Part shown: piece after piece, positions 1 through 12,581 of the stretch
How positions within the stretch are numbered: the stretch's first letter is position 1
Layout of the letters: every line of letters starts with the position of its first letter
From: Ophthalmolycus amberensis
Lineage: Eukaryota > Chordata > Actinopteri > Perciformes > Zoarcidae
NCBI GenBank assembly: GCA_024529925.1
Contig: JAFEUB010001038.1
Coordinates: 4,560,001 to 4,624,000, forward strand
DNA length: 64,000 nt
Direction of reading: 5' to 3'
The notes under the pieces: generated by a model
What the model saw: the letters and a program-made list of their open reading frames with translations, nothing else
Told to the model about the DNA's origin: nothing
Database searches by the model: none
Position numbers and translations under genes: made by a program

Positions 1-2689
1 CAACAACATCGGTAGGCGAGACTGATCTAATAAGTGACTCTTTTTCTTCTTCTTTTTTGTTGCACTCCATTATGCTCCAGCTGTGCTTGCTGATGTTTTA
101 GGAAGCAGGTTCATTCATTACCTGCTTCATTAGTTCTGTCCCTCAAGGTATGGCACCTTTCTGTTTCTTATTCCTCGAACATCACATTCCCAAAGACTAT
201 GACCAGAGAATGTCCCTCAGGGGCTTTACCTCCGAATAGGGAAATACCCTCCGTAGTGGAGAGGGAATAACTGAATCTGCTTGACTGAGTGGGAAACTCA
301 AATCTGTTTCCAATATATAAATATGGAATGGCAGCCGTCTGTGCATTAGAAGTAAACCTTCTGTTGTTAATCTCTTTCAATGTAATTAATACCTAAAGAA
401 CAACTGGTATCTCCTGGAAATTTAGATGTTTCAGTTCGCCAGAGAAAAGGTGAAGTAAATACACAGTTGTGTATTTTTTGATCTCCTGGAATCCAGTTAT
501 TCACGTCTTCTACACTCACAGCATGCAGAGGCAAACGTCGGTTGTGAAATCAACACAAAAACAGACACAGCGGGAGACTTCCTCCCTGCAGCTGCTGCTT
601 GTTCGAATCCAGTAGGAAACACAGCTAAACACAAAAATAACACAAAAATAAACACAGCTAATTATATTGTAAATATTCAAGAACTGCTTATATTTACAAT
701 GATGCCTTGGAGATGGGGTTTAATGGCTGACAAGTGTCCTGTGATTGTGTTTACCGCCCTTTGCTATTCTAATTGGTCCCGTCTAATATTGACAACTTAC
801 TTCTTGAATGTTTTGTTGAGAGTGCCAAAGACGCACAGTTGCACCCGACAGAGTGTCAGAAAGACCCAGACGTTGGGAAGATGCATGTAAATGTGGAGGC
901 AGCCCCACAAACACGCGCCATCTGAGACGTTGGTGAGGGTCCTTAAGAAGTCAGTCCAGAGCGGCTGGACCGAAGGCCTGAACGCTGTGGCTGCTGGGCC
1001 GATGCTGGGGGCCAGTTCTGCTCTTGGCACGCCAGTTTGACTCTATCTAGCCACACACACTCACACACTGTTGCCTCTAGATATTCAACAATAGCTCGTC
1101 TTTTGGACAGGCCCCAGAGAATCCACCACCACCATTGTCAGAGCTTCATTATGTCAAGATTCATGCAGTAACACTTGTTGATCCCTCAAAGTTTTTTTGT
1201 TCGGGTTAGGAGTTCCATATGAAGTTATTGAATCTCTGTGAATAGAGAATACATGATCCACCTGAAACTGTCTTCTATACTCTTTACTGTTCACCATCTT
1301 TCCATCTGCACATACTCATACTGACTCCGCAGGATCAGAACCCAAAGCCGATGTTGATTGAAACTCAGCGATGCTATAAGCGGCGGCTCCTCTTCACTCC
1401 CACTTGTCTTGGCACAACAACTGCACAGTATCCCGGCAGCTCAGTCGAGTCTCCCGGCTTCCTGGGGGGGGGGGGCGGGGTAGTGTAATGTAGAATATGC
1501 AATGTTGTTGTTTATCTCCTGGTGTAATGAGACACGAGGAGGCATGGGATAGCTGCTTATCTTCTGCGTCAGAAACAGCAATCAGAAATAGGACGCTGCA
1601 CATGTACTCTGTCTTTGCATGCAGCTCATGATTCACTGCACTCAGTGTTTGATTTGCTTTGCTTTGAATGAAACAAATTTCATTTCAAGGGCTCAGCAAG
1701 ACACAATACTTAGTAATTAAGCTCCAGCGTGCGTCTCCATCCGAAACTATTGACTTTCCTGCAAAGTGATGTTTAAGCAAATCAGCAGGTCCTGAATATG
1801 ATTTCAGAAACATCCCCACCTGGTTGCCCTGCTGCCAATCAGCAGCTTTTTTTCAACCTCCATTTTTTTGAGCATGATGCTTTGCAATTAGCAGTGAGAA
1901 TTATGCTGTCAGCACTCGTCTCTTCATATTCAGCGGCGGTCACCTCTTAGTCCTTTCCACACTAAACAGCAGAGAGCCTGTGGGCCTGGACAGAGACTGT
2001 GAGTGTGAGAGGGAGATAGACAACATGCGCTTAGGTGCATACATAGCATGTTGCCGGGGGATGCTTTGATGTTTCTATGCATCCCATGGGGGGCTATGGG
2101 TTGGTTCAGATACGGTTCCTCTCCACACATACACGCAAAGAGACGGTGCTGTGTGGCCTAGAAACAAAGCAGGGACTCTACATAATGACACTACATAATG
2201 ATCTCTACAGTTGAATCACCAACGAGCTGGTGTGTAAAAAACACAAGCAAGACGTAGCCTCGTCATATTAAGGCAGCCGGCAGCAAACATCCAGGCTAAT
2301 AAAAGCGACAGGGAAACTGCTGCCAGCAGATTTCCTCCAAATCTCCCCAATAATTCCCCATGAGCTCTGGCATTACCGCCTCACTACCCAGCCTCACATT
2401 AACCCCCACGCACGGCAATGCGGCTCAGGCCTTCACCCTGCTAGTTTAGCCTCTTGATTCCAACGCTTGTTCATTGTCCTTTTGGTGTCTTCAAAGGTGC
2501 CTCTTCATTTTAAATGCAGTGTATACGCTCGTAGCATTGTATGGTCAAGGTCCATGCCAGCATTGTAACATATTGGGTGTTGGTGGGCTTTTTTCTAAAC
2601 ATCTTCTACACTCACAGCATGTTTCTAGAAGTTTTAACTTTATAATACTTTGCTTTACTTTGCTAATATAAGCAAGACAAATGCACCCT

Positions 2690-2985
2690 TGAAGTGCAAT
2701 TAGTGCTGAAACAATTTGTGTATTACTGAGTTAGTCAAAATGACTCTGCAACAATTTTGATAATTTATTGTTTAAATTCAATTTTAAATCAAAAATGCCA
2801 AACATTTGCTGGTTGCACACACCTTCACCATCTGATTGTTTTATGTTCAATCGCATATTAAGCTGGATATCACTGATTAGGCAACACAAGAAACTTCAGG
2901 ACTTTGTGATGGGCATTTCTCATCATTTTGGCAATTTACAGACGAAACAATTTCACAAAAATCTAATCTCCTGATTAAATGATGC
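2690..2985 (+). repeat. Old dispersed teleost repeat copy
   Basis: The segment has phrases typical of a very common teleost interspersed repeat: a CTGAAACAATT-like start, AATGCCAAACATTTGCTGG near 2796, GTGATGGGCATTTCTCA near 2907, and an ACGAAACAATT end. A partial copy lies near 43240-43382 and a more diverged one near 7690-7850. I recognise the family from memory and cannot name it. The copy is diverged and has no coding capacity. Confidence 0.55.
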
Positions 2986-3633
2986 TGAAATGATGCCCTG
3001 AATGCAATCAGCCCCTGAAGCGGTGAGTCATGCAAGGGGTGACTCATGTTCTCTGTGCATCCCGCTCCATTTCCAAAAATTACCACAGAAGAGCCACTAG
3101 AGCAGCTGTACCCACTTGCTTTCCTCCTGTGCTCCACCTCGTCTCCACTCCCGCAACCTCCGGGTCAATCGGCCCCGCCACACTCCACCTCTGAAAGCGC
3201 TTGACCTAGACCTGGTGTCCTGCCCCGCTCCGAGCCAATCGGCATTCAGAACAGCGTCGTGCCTGTCGGTGCCCAGCACCCATTCCAAATAGGCTCTCGG
3301 TGTCCCACGTTGCAGTGCGAGGAGAAACTCAGCAGGGCTCTGCACGTCAGTCCTTCTTTCACTCATCGAGCAAAGTCTTTCTGTATCATCCACACCAGCT
3401 CGAGTGATGGCAAACCGGTCGGTTGGTAAACCCCTTTGTTTCAATCTAAAATGTCCCAAAAACGAATGAATCTGTTGCCAATAAATGTTGTACGACATTC
3501 ATGGTGTCCAAGGGATTACTTCTACTGACTATCGGTCCCCTGACTTCTTATTTAGTGCCAACAGCAGGTCAAAGCTTTTGTTTTTAGTCTTCCCATGAAA
3601 TGATGATTGACAATAACATCTTTGGGACCCTTT

Positions 3634-4084
3634 TAGGGGTGGGGGGAAAAATCGATACAGCATAGTATCGCGATATTTTGCGTGGCGATATTATATCGAT
3701 ACACGGACGCCAAGTATCGATATTTTATGATATAAACTATTAAAAAAATAAATTAAAAAATAAAAATTGCTTTTTCAGTCCACTAGACGGTGCTGAGTTG
3801 TTTTCTGGTGAGGTCAGCAGAGGTGCCGGGTCTGCGTGCGTGATTGGTAGGAAGTTGGTCGAAACAAAGATGGAGACATCAGAGAAAGAACTCAGATAAA
3901 ACATGTTGTTGACACAGTTTTCCTTTGGGGACATAATTTGAAGTTGAAAAAAGTAATAAATCGCAATATATGTTATCACAATACTCAGAATATCGCAGTA
4001 TCGTGAAAATATCGAAGTATCGCGATAATAACGAAGTATCGCGATAATATCGAATTGCGAGATCTCTGGCGATTCCCACCCCTA
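3634..4084. mobile_element. Non-autonomous hAT-like DNA transposon with 8-bp TSD
   Basis: A 451-bp element starts TAGGGGTGGG and ends CCCACCCCTA, a perfect 10-bp terminal inverted repeat. Further in, both ends are rich in ATCGATA and ATCGCGATA words that pair across the element. It is flanked on both sides by the identical octamer GACCCTTT (3626-3633 and 4085-4092). An 8-bp target duplication with AGGGGTG-type ends is the hallmark of the hAT superfamily. There is no transposase frame inside, so it would have been moved in trans. The perfect duplication suggests a fairly recent insertion. Confidence 0.85.
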
Positions 4085-5841
4085 GACCCTTTCTCACTTG
4101 AAAACCTAAAAAGACAACATCTGTCTTTAGGGGGAAAGATATTGGCATTCATTCCCAGGACAAATGGCTCTGCAGTAGTCTCGGGTCTTTATTGGCTCCA
4201 GCTCCGATCGGCAGTGTTGGAAACATGACATCCTCATTTTTGACCCTCATCCAGTCCGCTGCTCTGTGACGCGCGTTTAAGTAAATAGCTTGTATGGTGA
4301 TTCAGAGATTGGGAAAACCTTTGTAATTTATCAACACAAAAAAGCAACATAATATAACATTAATATAACTTTTTTGAATAAGTAGCTGCAGTTCTAAATG
4401 TATCTCGAATGTATGGTCATATTAAATAGCGTATGTATTTATTCATATGGCAATTAATTTCATCATGTTTTATTAATGATTTAATATTTAAAGTTTCCAG
4501 CACAGAGATGAACAAAATGAAAATAAATGCCAGAGTGGTGCCCAGAAACGGTACGATGAACAAATAACAGGAGCATGTACTGCCAGTCTTTCATCCTGTC
4601 AGAATTGGCAGTTACTGTACTGTAGTCCATTGACTGCTGGATATAATATTATTTAGATGAATATAAATCATATACCGTATTGAATAGGGTGAGGAACACA
4701 CAGGACAGAGCATCTGATTCAGGCTCTTATGTCATCAGGAATTCAAATGCTGTGGCAGCAGCCAGTCAGAAGCATCACTCTGCAGAGGAGCCGAGTTGTT
4801 TACCTGCAGAGAGACAAGCGAGCTCGAGGAGGAGCAACAGGCAAGATTGACTGAAAGTCAAGCCAAGGGAAAGAAAGAGAATGGGGAGTGTAATTTAATC
4901 CGGGGCATGCTGGGAACTCATCGGTATGCTGCTTGTGAACGTCGCCCGCCCCCCTGTGCTGCACACACACAAGGATGCAATTCAAGATTGACAAATAACA
5001 GACCAATGAAATGCTTGGCTGGATTACTAGGTTTGTTTACTTCTGGATATCAGGAAACTTTAACTCAGTATTTCATTTTGGCAACATCCTTTATTTATAG
5101 GAGCTCTATACAGAATTCAGAGTAAATCTCCAAACGGCTCTCAACATTGCGATAGCTGAGCCGGCGACTAGCAGCAAACAGTGCAAACAACGGCTACAGT
5201 ACTGAGGCAGAAGCCACGGCAGTGAACATGCCCTAGAACTGGCTTATATTGACGAGTTTCATATTCTGTTTACTGATTAGGAGGGAACTCCTTTTACTAT
5301 TTGTCGATGACAGGGGGTGCGGAAAACTTTCAAAACTTCCGTAGCCCCAGGGTTTGTAAAGGTGTGGTCCTTATACATGCTCCTTTAGTCGCACATACAA
5401 AACTTGCAGGCAGATATTTTCACTCTTTTCATTTTGTCCTCAACGCCTCATGTGAACTGATTATATGGGTTTCAACAGAGCGTCTGATTTTGTTGTATTA
5501 GTTCAGATTTGATTAGAAATCCTGCTGATACAGTATTTGTGATATTCTGTGGATTATTACTGAGCATCACATGGTGGATTTGGGAGCGCTGCCTAAGTCT
5601 CTACAGTAGAGAAGCTACTAGTCTAACAGTGGATGAAGCAAATAAGCCCAAAAGCTCCCAATGTGCCTGCTGATTTACAGATTATAACAGATGTTTGTCA
5701 GTCTGTTTCAGTGTTGAAATGTGGTAGCTGCAAACGGGGATAAAGGGTTTTTGGCGATGATTGTGGATCACGTTGTTGTGTTGTTGGTTAAAAATTTGCA
5801 TTTTTGTGGTATTTACTGCATGAAACATACTGATTCTCCAT

Positions 5842-5862
5842 CCCCCCCCCCCCCCCCCCCCC
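5842..5862. repeat. Homopolymer C21
   Basis: An uninterrupted run of 21 C residues inside the large intron. Such tracts are prone to length variation and sequencing error, and the G strand can form a quadruplex. Confidence 0.95.
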
Positions 5863-7689
5863 ACTGTTGCATTCAGGGAACGGTGCATGATTGACACATC
5901 AGCATTTGCACTCTTAAATTTATGCACACACCATGATATCCCCCTCTTTAAAATGTTTTCCGGCCTAAGGTCATAATTTACCTTGCCTCCGGTTACCTCC
6001 TCTTCTCCCTCCCTCCCTCCCACCTCTTGATAGAATTGCTTGTAATTTATTGTATTGTTTTTAATTAAATGGATGGCAAGGGAGTTTAAGTGGCCGGCAG
6101 TTCCAAGACGTGCCATCTCTTATCTGAATTCTAAATTCAGCGCACACCTACTGTAAAGCGGAACTATAAAGCTAAATAGGTCCCAAACTGCTGCGCTGTG
6201 GGTAAGAGGGATTGAACACTTAGAAAAATGTCACCTTTGGAAGAAAAGAGCGGGGCTAATAAAGCGACGGCTGGGTAGCGGTGAATTCACAGACATCGGG
6301 ACACCACCAACTCTTGTGCCTTGTGTGTACTCAGTTTGGCATGGAGGATCGGAGAGGAAGCAGCCTTGGATTACCGAGATAAAGAACTTTAAATTAGATG
6401 GAGTCACATCGGGCTCAGTGCAGCACTACTTCCTTCAGTGACAATCAAACCATTTCTGCACATATTGTCTGATGAAACAAGAATGCAAGAACTTAGGGTC
6501 ATTTCTGAAATTGGTCAAATGCTTAATTTCACATCCGGTCTCTGACGTCTACATCCACTCCTTGCTGCACAAACCTTGCAGGAGTACGGTCAGACCACCG
6601 GAGTGCTCAGTAAGGAAAATATACTGCAGCAAGGAGTCGTGGGTGGGAACGAGCAAATCAATTAGATTATCCACAGTGCATGCTGAGAAGTATGTCTGAA
6701 TATAATCAGAGAGCGAGCTAGGGACTCCGAGGGTTTATTCTGTGTGACTGGCGTTAAATGTGATTTATCTATATATCAGGTCATTGGAGAGAATGCCCCA
6801 ACGGTTATTTGCTCTAGTTCGCCGTTCACGAGATGACGAACTATTCAACGACAGCGGCCTGAACACCTTCCTGACCTTACAACACTGAAATCTGCACCAT
6901 TCAACCAGTCATGTCGCCGCCCCCGAGGGGAATTCTCCTCGCCTTTTTCATCGCAGATATTTCCCATCGTGGTGACATTTTGTCGTCCCCGGATGATTGC
7001 TGTGTCAATCTTGTGCTAATTCATCCAGATGGGTACATGGAGGGTTTGAGCGTGACAGTTGTACCCAAACGACCCCCAATGCCCTCTTGGAACATATGAA
7101 CATGGATTTATTTACCTCCATATGTTCATGCAAATTGGACGGACAGAAGCATAGGTAATACAAATCACACCAATTATCATGCCTATGCACCAGAACGCTC
7201 GTTCACACACACACACACACACAGGCCGAGATCTCAGTGTTTGACAGAGAGGGAGAAAGCAGCAGGACGCTGTGTAGGTGATGCCTGCTCTAACCTTTCC
7301 CTCAGCGTTCTTCCTGCAGAGTCTCTCTTATTCCTCCCGGCCCCCTCCGTCACACAGTCCTATTGTTTGTCCCTGTCCGGATTTGGCACTCGTTATAGAT
7401 ACCTGTTCGTGCACAAAGCACTCCCAAGCTGCAAGGCATGAGAGAGTAAGAAGGCATGAGGCAGGAGACAAAGGAGAGGGGAGGGGGGGGATGCGTGGAG
7501 ATGGAAAACGAAGAAGAATGAACAATGAAAAGAGAAACAGATAAATGGAGTAGTACCATGCGACAGCTGATTATACTGTTATTGGTGTTTGACAATTTTT
7601 GTCTGCCAACTATCATTAGCAGCTGTACCTGTAAATTACACTTTACAGTTCAAATAGTATTAAGTCCAGAAGTGATTAGCCAGTCGACA

Positions 7690-7850
7690 GAACAGTGATC
7701 AACACATCTCATAGATTATTTGTCGTTTCTAAAGCAAACATGCCAAAAATAGCCTGCCGGACATCAAAGTTGTGGTTGGTATTTTCACCGTTTTTATAGA
7801 ATAAACAATGAATCAATTATATGAAATATCGTTAGTTGGTTCATAAACTT
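7690..7850 (+). repeat. Diverged copy of the 2690 repeat family
   Basis: The words ATTATTTGTCG, CAAACATGCCAAAAAT, TATTTTCACCGTTTTTATAG and AACAATGAATCAATTA appear in the same order as related words in the 2690-2985 repeat. Divergence is high and the edges are approximate. The call rests on word order rather than an alignment. Confidence 0.4.
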
Positions 7851-8670
7851 GCCACGATGAACATAGTTTATTTACACATCCAGCACACATCATGTGCCAC
7901 CTGAAAAATGTATATCCAATAATAGTTTTAGCATTTTTTTTGGTCTCTGCCAACTCCTAAGAAAAAGATTTTGGTCTTTTTCTTCCTATGTCTGACTTTG
8001 TTCACCAGCTGGTTGCTTATTTTGTCTGTCCACTGCACATTTCACATTGCACATCTTGTTCTCCCAAATCATGAGTTATTAGTGCGGCTTCAATCAATAT
8101 TTTCAATAATCATTTGCAGCTGCATACCTTAACTTGGCTTGAAGGTAAACAAGACTCTTTCCCAGCTGTCTGGAACAGACAACATGATTTCAAGAAAAAT
8201 GTGGTAATCATCTATACGTCTCAGATCGGCATGTGTTTTTGAGAGAACATCTCGGTGCATGCATTCCTACCACTGGAGTGCCTCAGTCACACCATGTAAA
8301 CCCGGTTCTTCACTTTTCCCACCATCCCCCTGGAGAAATGTGATGCAATAATTTCCCAACCCACTAACACCTCCTCCCTCCCTCCCCTCGTTCTACAGCT
8401 AGATTTAAGGTGATAAGTTCCAACAGCTTTTCCTCCTGCTCTTTCAAACCTCTTCCACTCATTCCCTTCACGTCGCCTCCTCAGTTAAGTCGCCCCCCGG
8501 ACTTCCCTTTTCATTCGTCTCACGTGCGCTGCAGATATCAAACACCGTGCCTCCTGAAACGCTGGGAAAAGCACCTACGGTCCCAACCACTCTGCTGTGT
8601 CCTGTTTTCATTACATGGACTCCCCAGGAGAGGGTATGGATACAGCAGTGCTCCCTTGCTCGCCACTCAC

Positions 8671-8707
8671 CTCTCTCTCTCTCTCCGTCTCGTTCTCTCT
8701 CTCGCTC
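8671..8707. repeat. CT-rich microsatellite
   Basis: An imperfect (CT)n tract interrupted by CCG and CGTT, within intron. Confidence 0.85.
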
Positions 8708-9059
8708 ACTGAGCACAGTGAGCTGTCTTGATCTTGGCTGGTGAGTTTGCTCCACTGGACCATTTATGGACTAGATTCTTTTCACTGATGGCTTCGGCCA
8801 CTCTGCTGCAATAAGGTACCCCCAATCAATGCTTTGGAGAACCCTAAACATGTGAACATACAGCCTAGGGACGATGGACAGACTGATATATGGTATGGAT
8901 GAATAATCCGGCTCACATACTTATGTGTACATTTGGTCTGGTGAAGTGTTGTCTTGTGCCACTCAACAATAACATATCAGACAATAGTGTTCTTAACAGT
9001 TTGGGGAAGGCCCTTTCCTGCTCAAAGCCATGTTTTCCAATCTATATTGCTGGGAATCG

Positions 9060-9200
9060 TTTCGGGATGCTGACTATGGAGCCATCGTGCCCGACCTCAC
9101 TAAAGCTTTTTACGGTTGAATTGGAGCAAATCCCAGCCGCCAGATTGCAAACTCTTGCGGAAAGCCTAGTAGAGGAGACGCAGAGACTTCATGTTGAAAC
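9060..9200 (+). mobile_element. DNA-transposon transposase remnant (Tc1-like?)
   Basis: The + strand frame contains a run reading LEQIPAARLQTLAESLVEE (about 9121-9177). It resembles the EW-x-IP-xx-R-x-x-LVES segment found near the C-terminus of transposases in many fish DNA transposons of the Tc1/mariner type. The preceding CCGACCTCACTAA phrase is also familiar from that repeat. The surrounding 122-codon open frame (8890-9258) is not otherwise recognisable. I read this as a short, dead fragment. Family assignment is from memory and tentative. Confidence 0.45.
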
Positions 9201-12200
9201 CCTGACCAATAGGCCGATGGTTTGCGGTCTATATGACCTGCATGACATGCAAAGATGATTGAGCAGACGCTGGCCATGAACCACAGCATCCCTAGTTTTG
9301 TCCACATCTCGGGATCTTTGTTGCATGTCGCTCCCCATCTCCTTCCCTCTCGTCTTTCCACTGTGGACTCAAAGGCACGACCCCAGAAATAGCATTCCGT
9401 AGATTCTGCAACTTCTATGAATCATTACATTTTGGTATTAACATTAAAGTGAACATGGCCAAAGCTGGACGGAGATTTGAACATAAAACTTCAAAGATTT
9501 AGTTTGCAGTCATGTACATGAAGTACATTAAGGCTTGTGCCGTGTGGAGGAAGAGAATACTTCAGAACCCCTGGACAACAGTTAAGAAAAGCCTTCATTG
9601 AAAGTGTTGCTGTAGTGGCCCCATGCTGAGCATCTAACCACAGGGAGCTTCAGCTAAGAAATGGGACTGCTGGGGGTGTGGGCATGCTTCAAAGGTCATC
9701 CAGCATGGTCTCAAGGGACCTGCTATTCAGTGCCATCAATCTCTTTCTATCTCTCATTATGTGTCAATCTAGTTTCCCTCCCTACCTCATTTCCCATTTC
9801 TCCCACCTCTCTGGCTTCCATTGGGAGCTAAACTACATTTTGCCATTTATAGATCCTCTGTACGGCTTTGTCCCCCACCAGGAGTCCCTCCTCTTCCTGC
9901 ACCACAGCCCAGTAAGCGTTCAGATTATGTTGGGATCAGGGAAAAAGCCAGCATCAGCACTTCAGAAGACTGGTATTTCAACGAAGATTCTACTGTACTT
10001 AACTCTGCCTGCTGTAAGTGGCAGGCCCCAATTGTATGTGTATTTGGATCAATAAGATGGACGACCCGACTGACAAATGATTCTGTTTAGGAAATAGTAG
10101 AAATAACTGATGCAGAGCAGCAGCAACAAGCAATAAAGCCACAATAGGCAGAGCATATTTCAAAATGCCTCACAAAACCATTAGCAAAACTAGCATCTGC
10201 TTCAAAGTTGACTTGGCAATTGCCATCATCATCTGATGACTTTTGTAATTGTGGTATAACCTTGTTTCCTCCATTCAACGTGGCATTTGTCTATTGTCAT
10301 GTGAAGTACCCTTTAAGTGTTTCATTAATGTCTAATGAGCTTTTCATTGGGAGAATTCAACTGTGACTTTTCCATGCAAGATTATAAGCAACACACGGTT
10401 TTACATTGGTAATGATTGGTAAGGACTCTGGATTGGGCGGCAATATTAGGCCCTGCTTTTGTGCTGAAGAGCATTGTTATTATGAGAACATCAATGCAAA
10501 GAGCGGTTGTTGATCTTTGCAAATGTCATGCTCTGTTCCACAAGGCTCAAATTGGACTTGTTATTCACCCGACCCCCAGCCTGTTTGTTCCCCACCGCCC
10601 TGTAATACTCAACAATACCACCTTATTTAATTTCTAGACCCGGCTTGTCCTCGGCAAAAATAACAAGGACTAGAGAACATTTTAATTTCACAACACATCA
10701 TTGAGCATTTCCTATTATGATTGCCACATGTTAATATGCCTATAGAATTCAGGAAAACCATTTTGCGCATCGTATTGTGTCTCTTGATATCTGCTTTACC
10801 TGCATTAATTAAGGGGAACAGCGGCAGCAGTATGCCTACTTAGCGGTAATGAGGTGCAATGCCAAGTATGAATAACCATACGCGAGCTAAATTAACATTG
10901 AACACAGCAAAGTCGATGGCTGCCTTAAAATCCGTGACTGTAGAGGTTCGGTCTGTGATAAACAAAACAAAGTGAATGCTGAATAGAGAGACAATTAAAC
11001 CGCCACATCTGGCAATGGCCGATGCGAGTGTGTACCCAGCCACCGCAATTACAGGGCTCCATCACTTGTGTTACCCCTCACTGCCTGGATGTTGTGCAGG
11101 GGCAGAAGATAAAGCTGATAATCACTGTCAGTCAGAGCTTGTAAAAATGGTTTCAGGAATCGCGTCACGCTGCCCAAATGCCCCTCCGAAGAATCTGGGA
11201 AATCCCCTTTCACCATCGACGATCATATTATCCCCTGATTTAATTCCTGGGCTTCTTCTCGGTCCAGATCAGTCACTCGCTGCCCTGCTGATCACAAGCT
11301 ACAGGGCAAACTTCAAGTCCTTTTATGTGGAGCCCAGATTGTTGCATTAAAGGAAGGACTAATTAGAGAGTAGAGTGAATATCATTTTTGGCTGGTTGAA
11401 GGGAGAAAATAGGAGTTTTCCACCAATGCCAGAAGTTACAGAAATGACATTCTGACATTTTGTGAAGAGGTTTCGGTTGTGCTTTAAAAGCACATGCTGT
11501 TTATCGTGTCCAAAGCAAAAGGGCGAAGGCCTTTTTGGATTGAATAATAAAAAAAATACCTTTTACCTTAGGAGTCAGGAGTATATTAGTGGAGGACAGA
11601 TGGTGACAAATTAAATGAAAACCCCAAATAGAGTGCCTTCGTAAGTTGTTGAGGCCTCCAGCAGAGCATCACTTGGCTTAGATTCCCCACGTATCTGACA
11701 TTCTAGTGGAGGGAAGAGCATCGTTCTTCCAAAAGATACAGTCCCTCATTTGTTTTTTTGATGGTGACGATGGTGGAGAGCTCGTCTCGCCAAAGTCTTC
11801 TATCGTTGTACAGTTGGGTTGAGGTCGAGTGACTGTGAAGGCCTTAGCATACTCATCCATTTGATGAGATTGAAAGGTCCACAACAGCCACTAAATGGTT
11901 ATTGTGGTGAGATTATTTGTGTCAACCACAATAATTAACTTTAACATTTGCATGTCTTTGTTTTACATCTTCCAGTTAGCCATGGGCTCCGTTTATATTA
12001 ATATGGTGTAAATGTCGCAGAGAGAACTCAAGCTCGCTTGCGGAACACCGGTAATTGGGAAAGTCTGCTGCTCTTGTGCATTATATGTCTTTAAATTGCC
12101 AGCTCGTAGACTGCCTCCCATCTCACCAAAGACACTCAACAGGAAGCTATTTGTGTCCCCATTGCTGTTGAGATTGCAAATGCCCTTTACAAAAACAAAC

Positions 12201-12537
12201 ACCTCCGAAAAAGCTTGGTCTCTTCCCTCTCTGAAGTCGTATTCTTGCTAGCTACAGGGCTTCATTTATTCAAGGTTGTTAAACGCTAAAAGCGAAAAAA
12301 GAAAAGGCTTCCCTACTCAAGAGCTGGATTGTTTGGATCTGAAGGGTAACGCTGGTAGATTAACTCGACATGGTTGGTGCACACTCTGCATGTGGATGTA
12401 CTGATCTGTAATCTGTGTCATCTGTGTTGGAAGTCTTTCAATGCTCCACAAAGAATGATCTGCTCCCCCATGTGTGTGATTCCTCTGTCTCACTCACATC
12501 CACACTGACACACATGCACATATGCCTCCTTTTTCTC

Positions 12538-12581
12538 ATGCCATGCATGTGACACGTATAGACGTGTCACATGCATGGCAT
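12538..12581. repeat. Perfect 20-bp inverted repeat, 4-nt loop
   Basis: The left arm at 12538-12557 starts ATGCCATGCATG and ends ACACGT. The right arm at 12562-12581 is its exact reverse complement. The spacer is ATAG. RNA from either strand would fold into a 20-bp perfect hairpin. It lies within the large il1rapl1 intron and there is no tandem array or element end around it that I recognise. Confidence 0.95.

Noticed and set aside
5682..6116. 144-codon minus-strand frame with a poly-Gly run
   Set aside because: It is held open by the C21 homopolymer and AT-rich flanks and has no family features.
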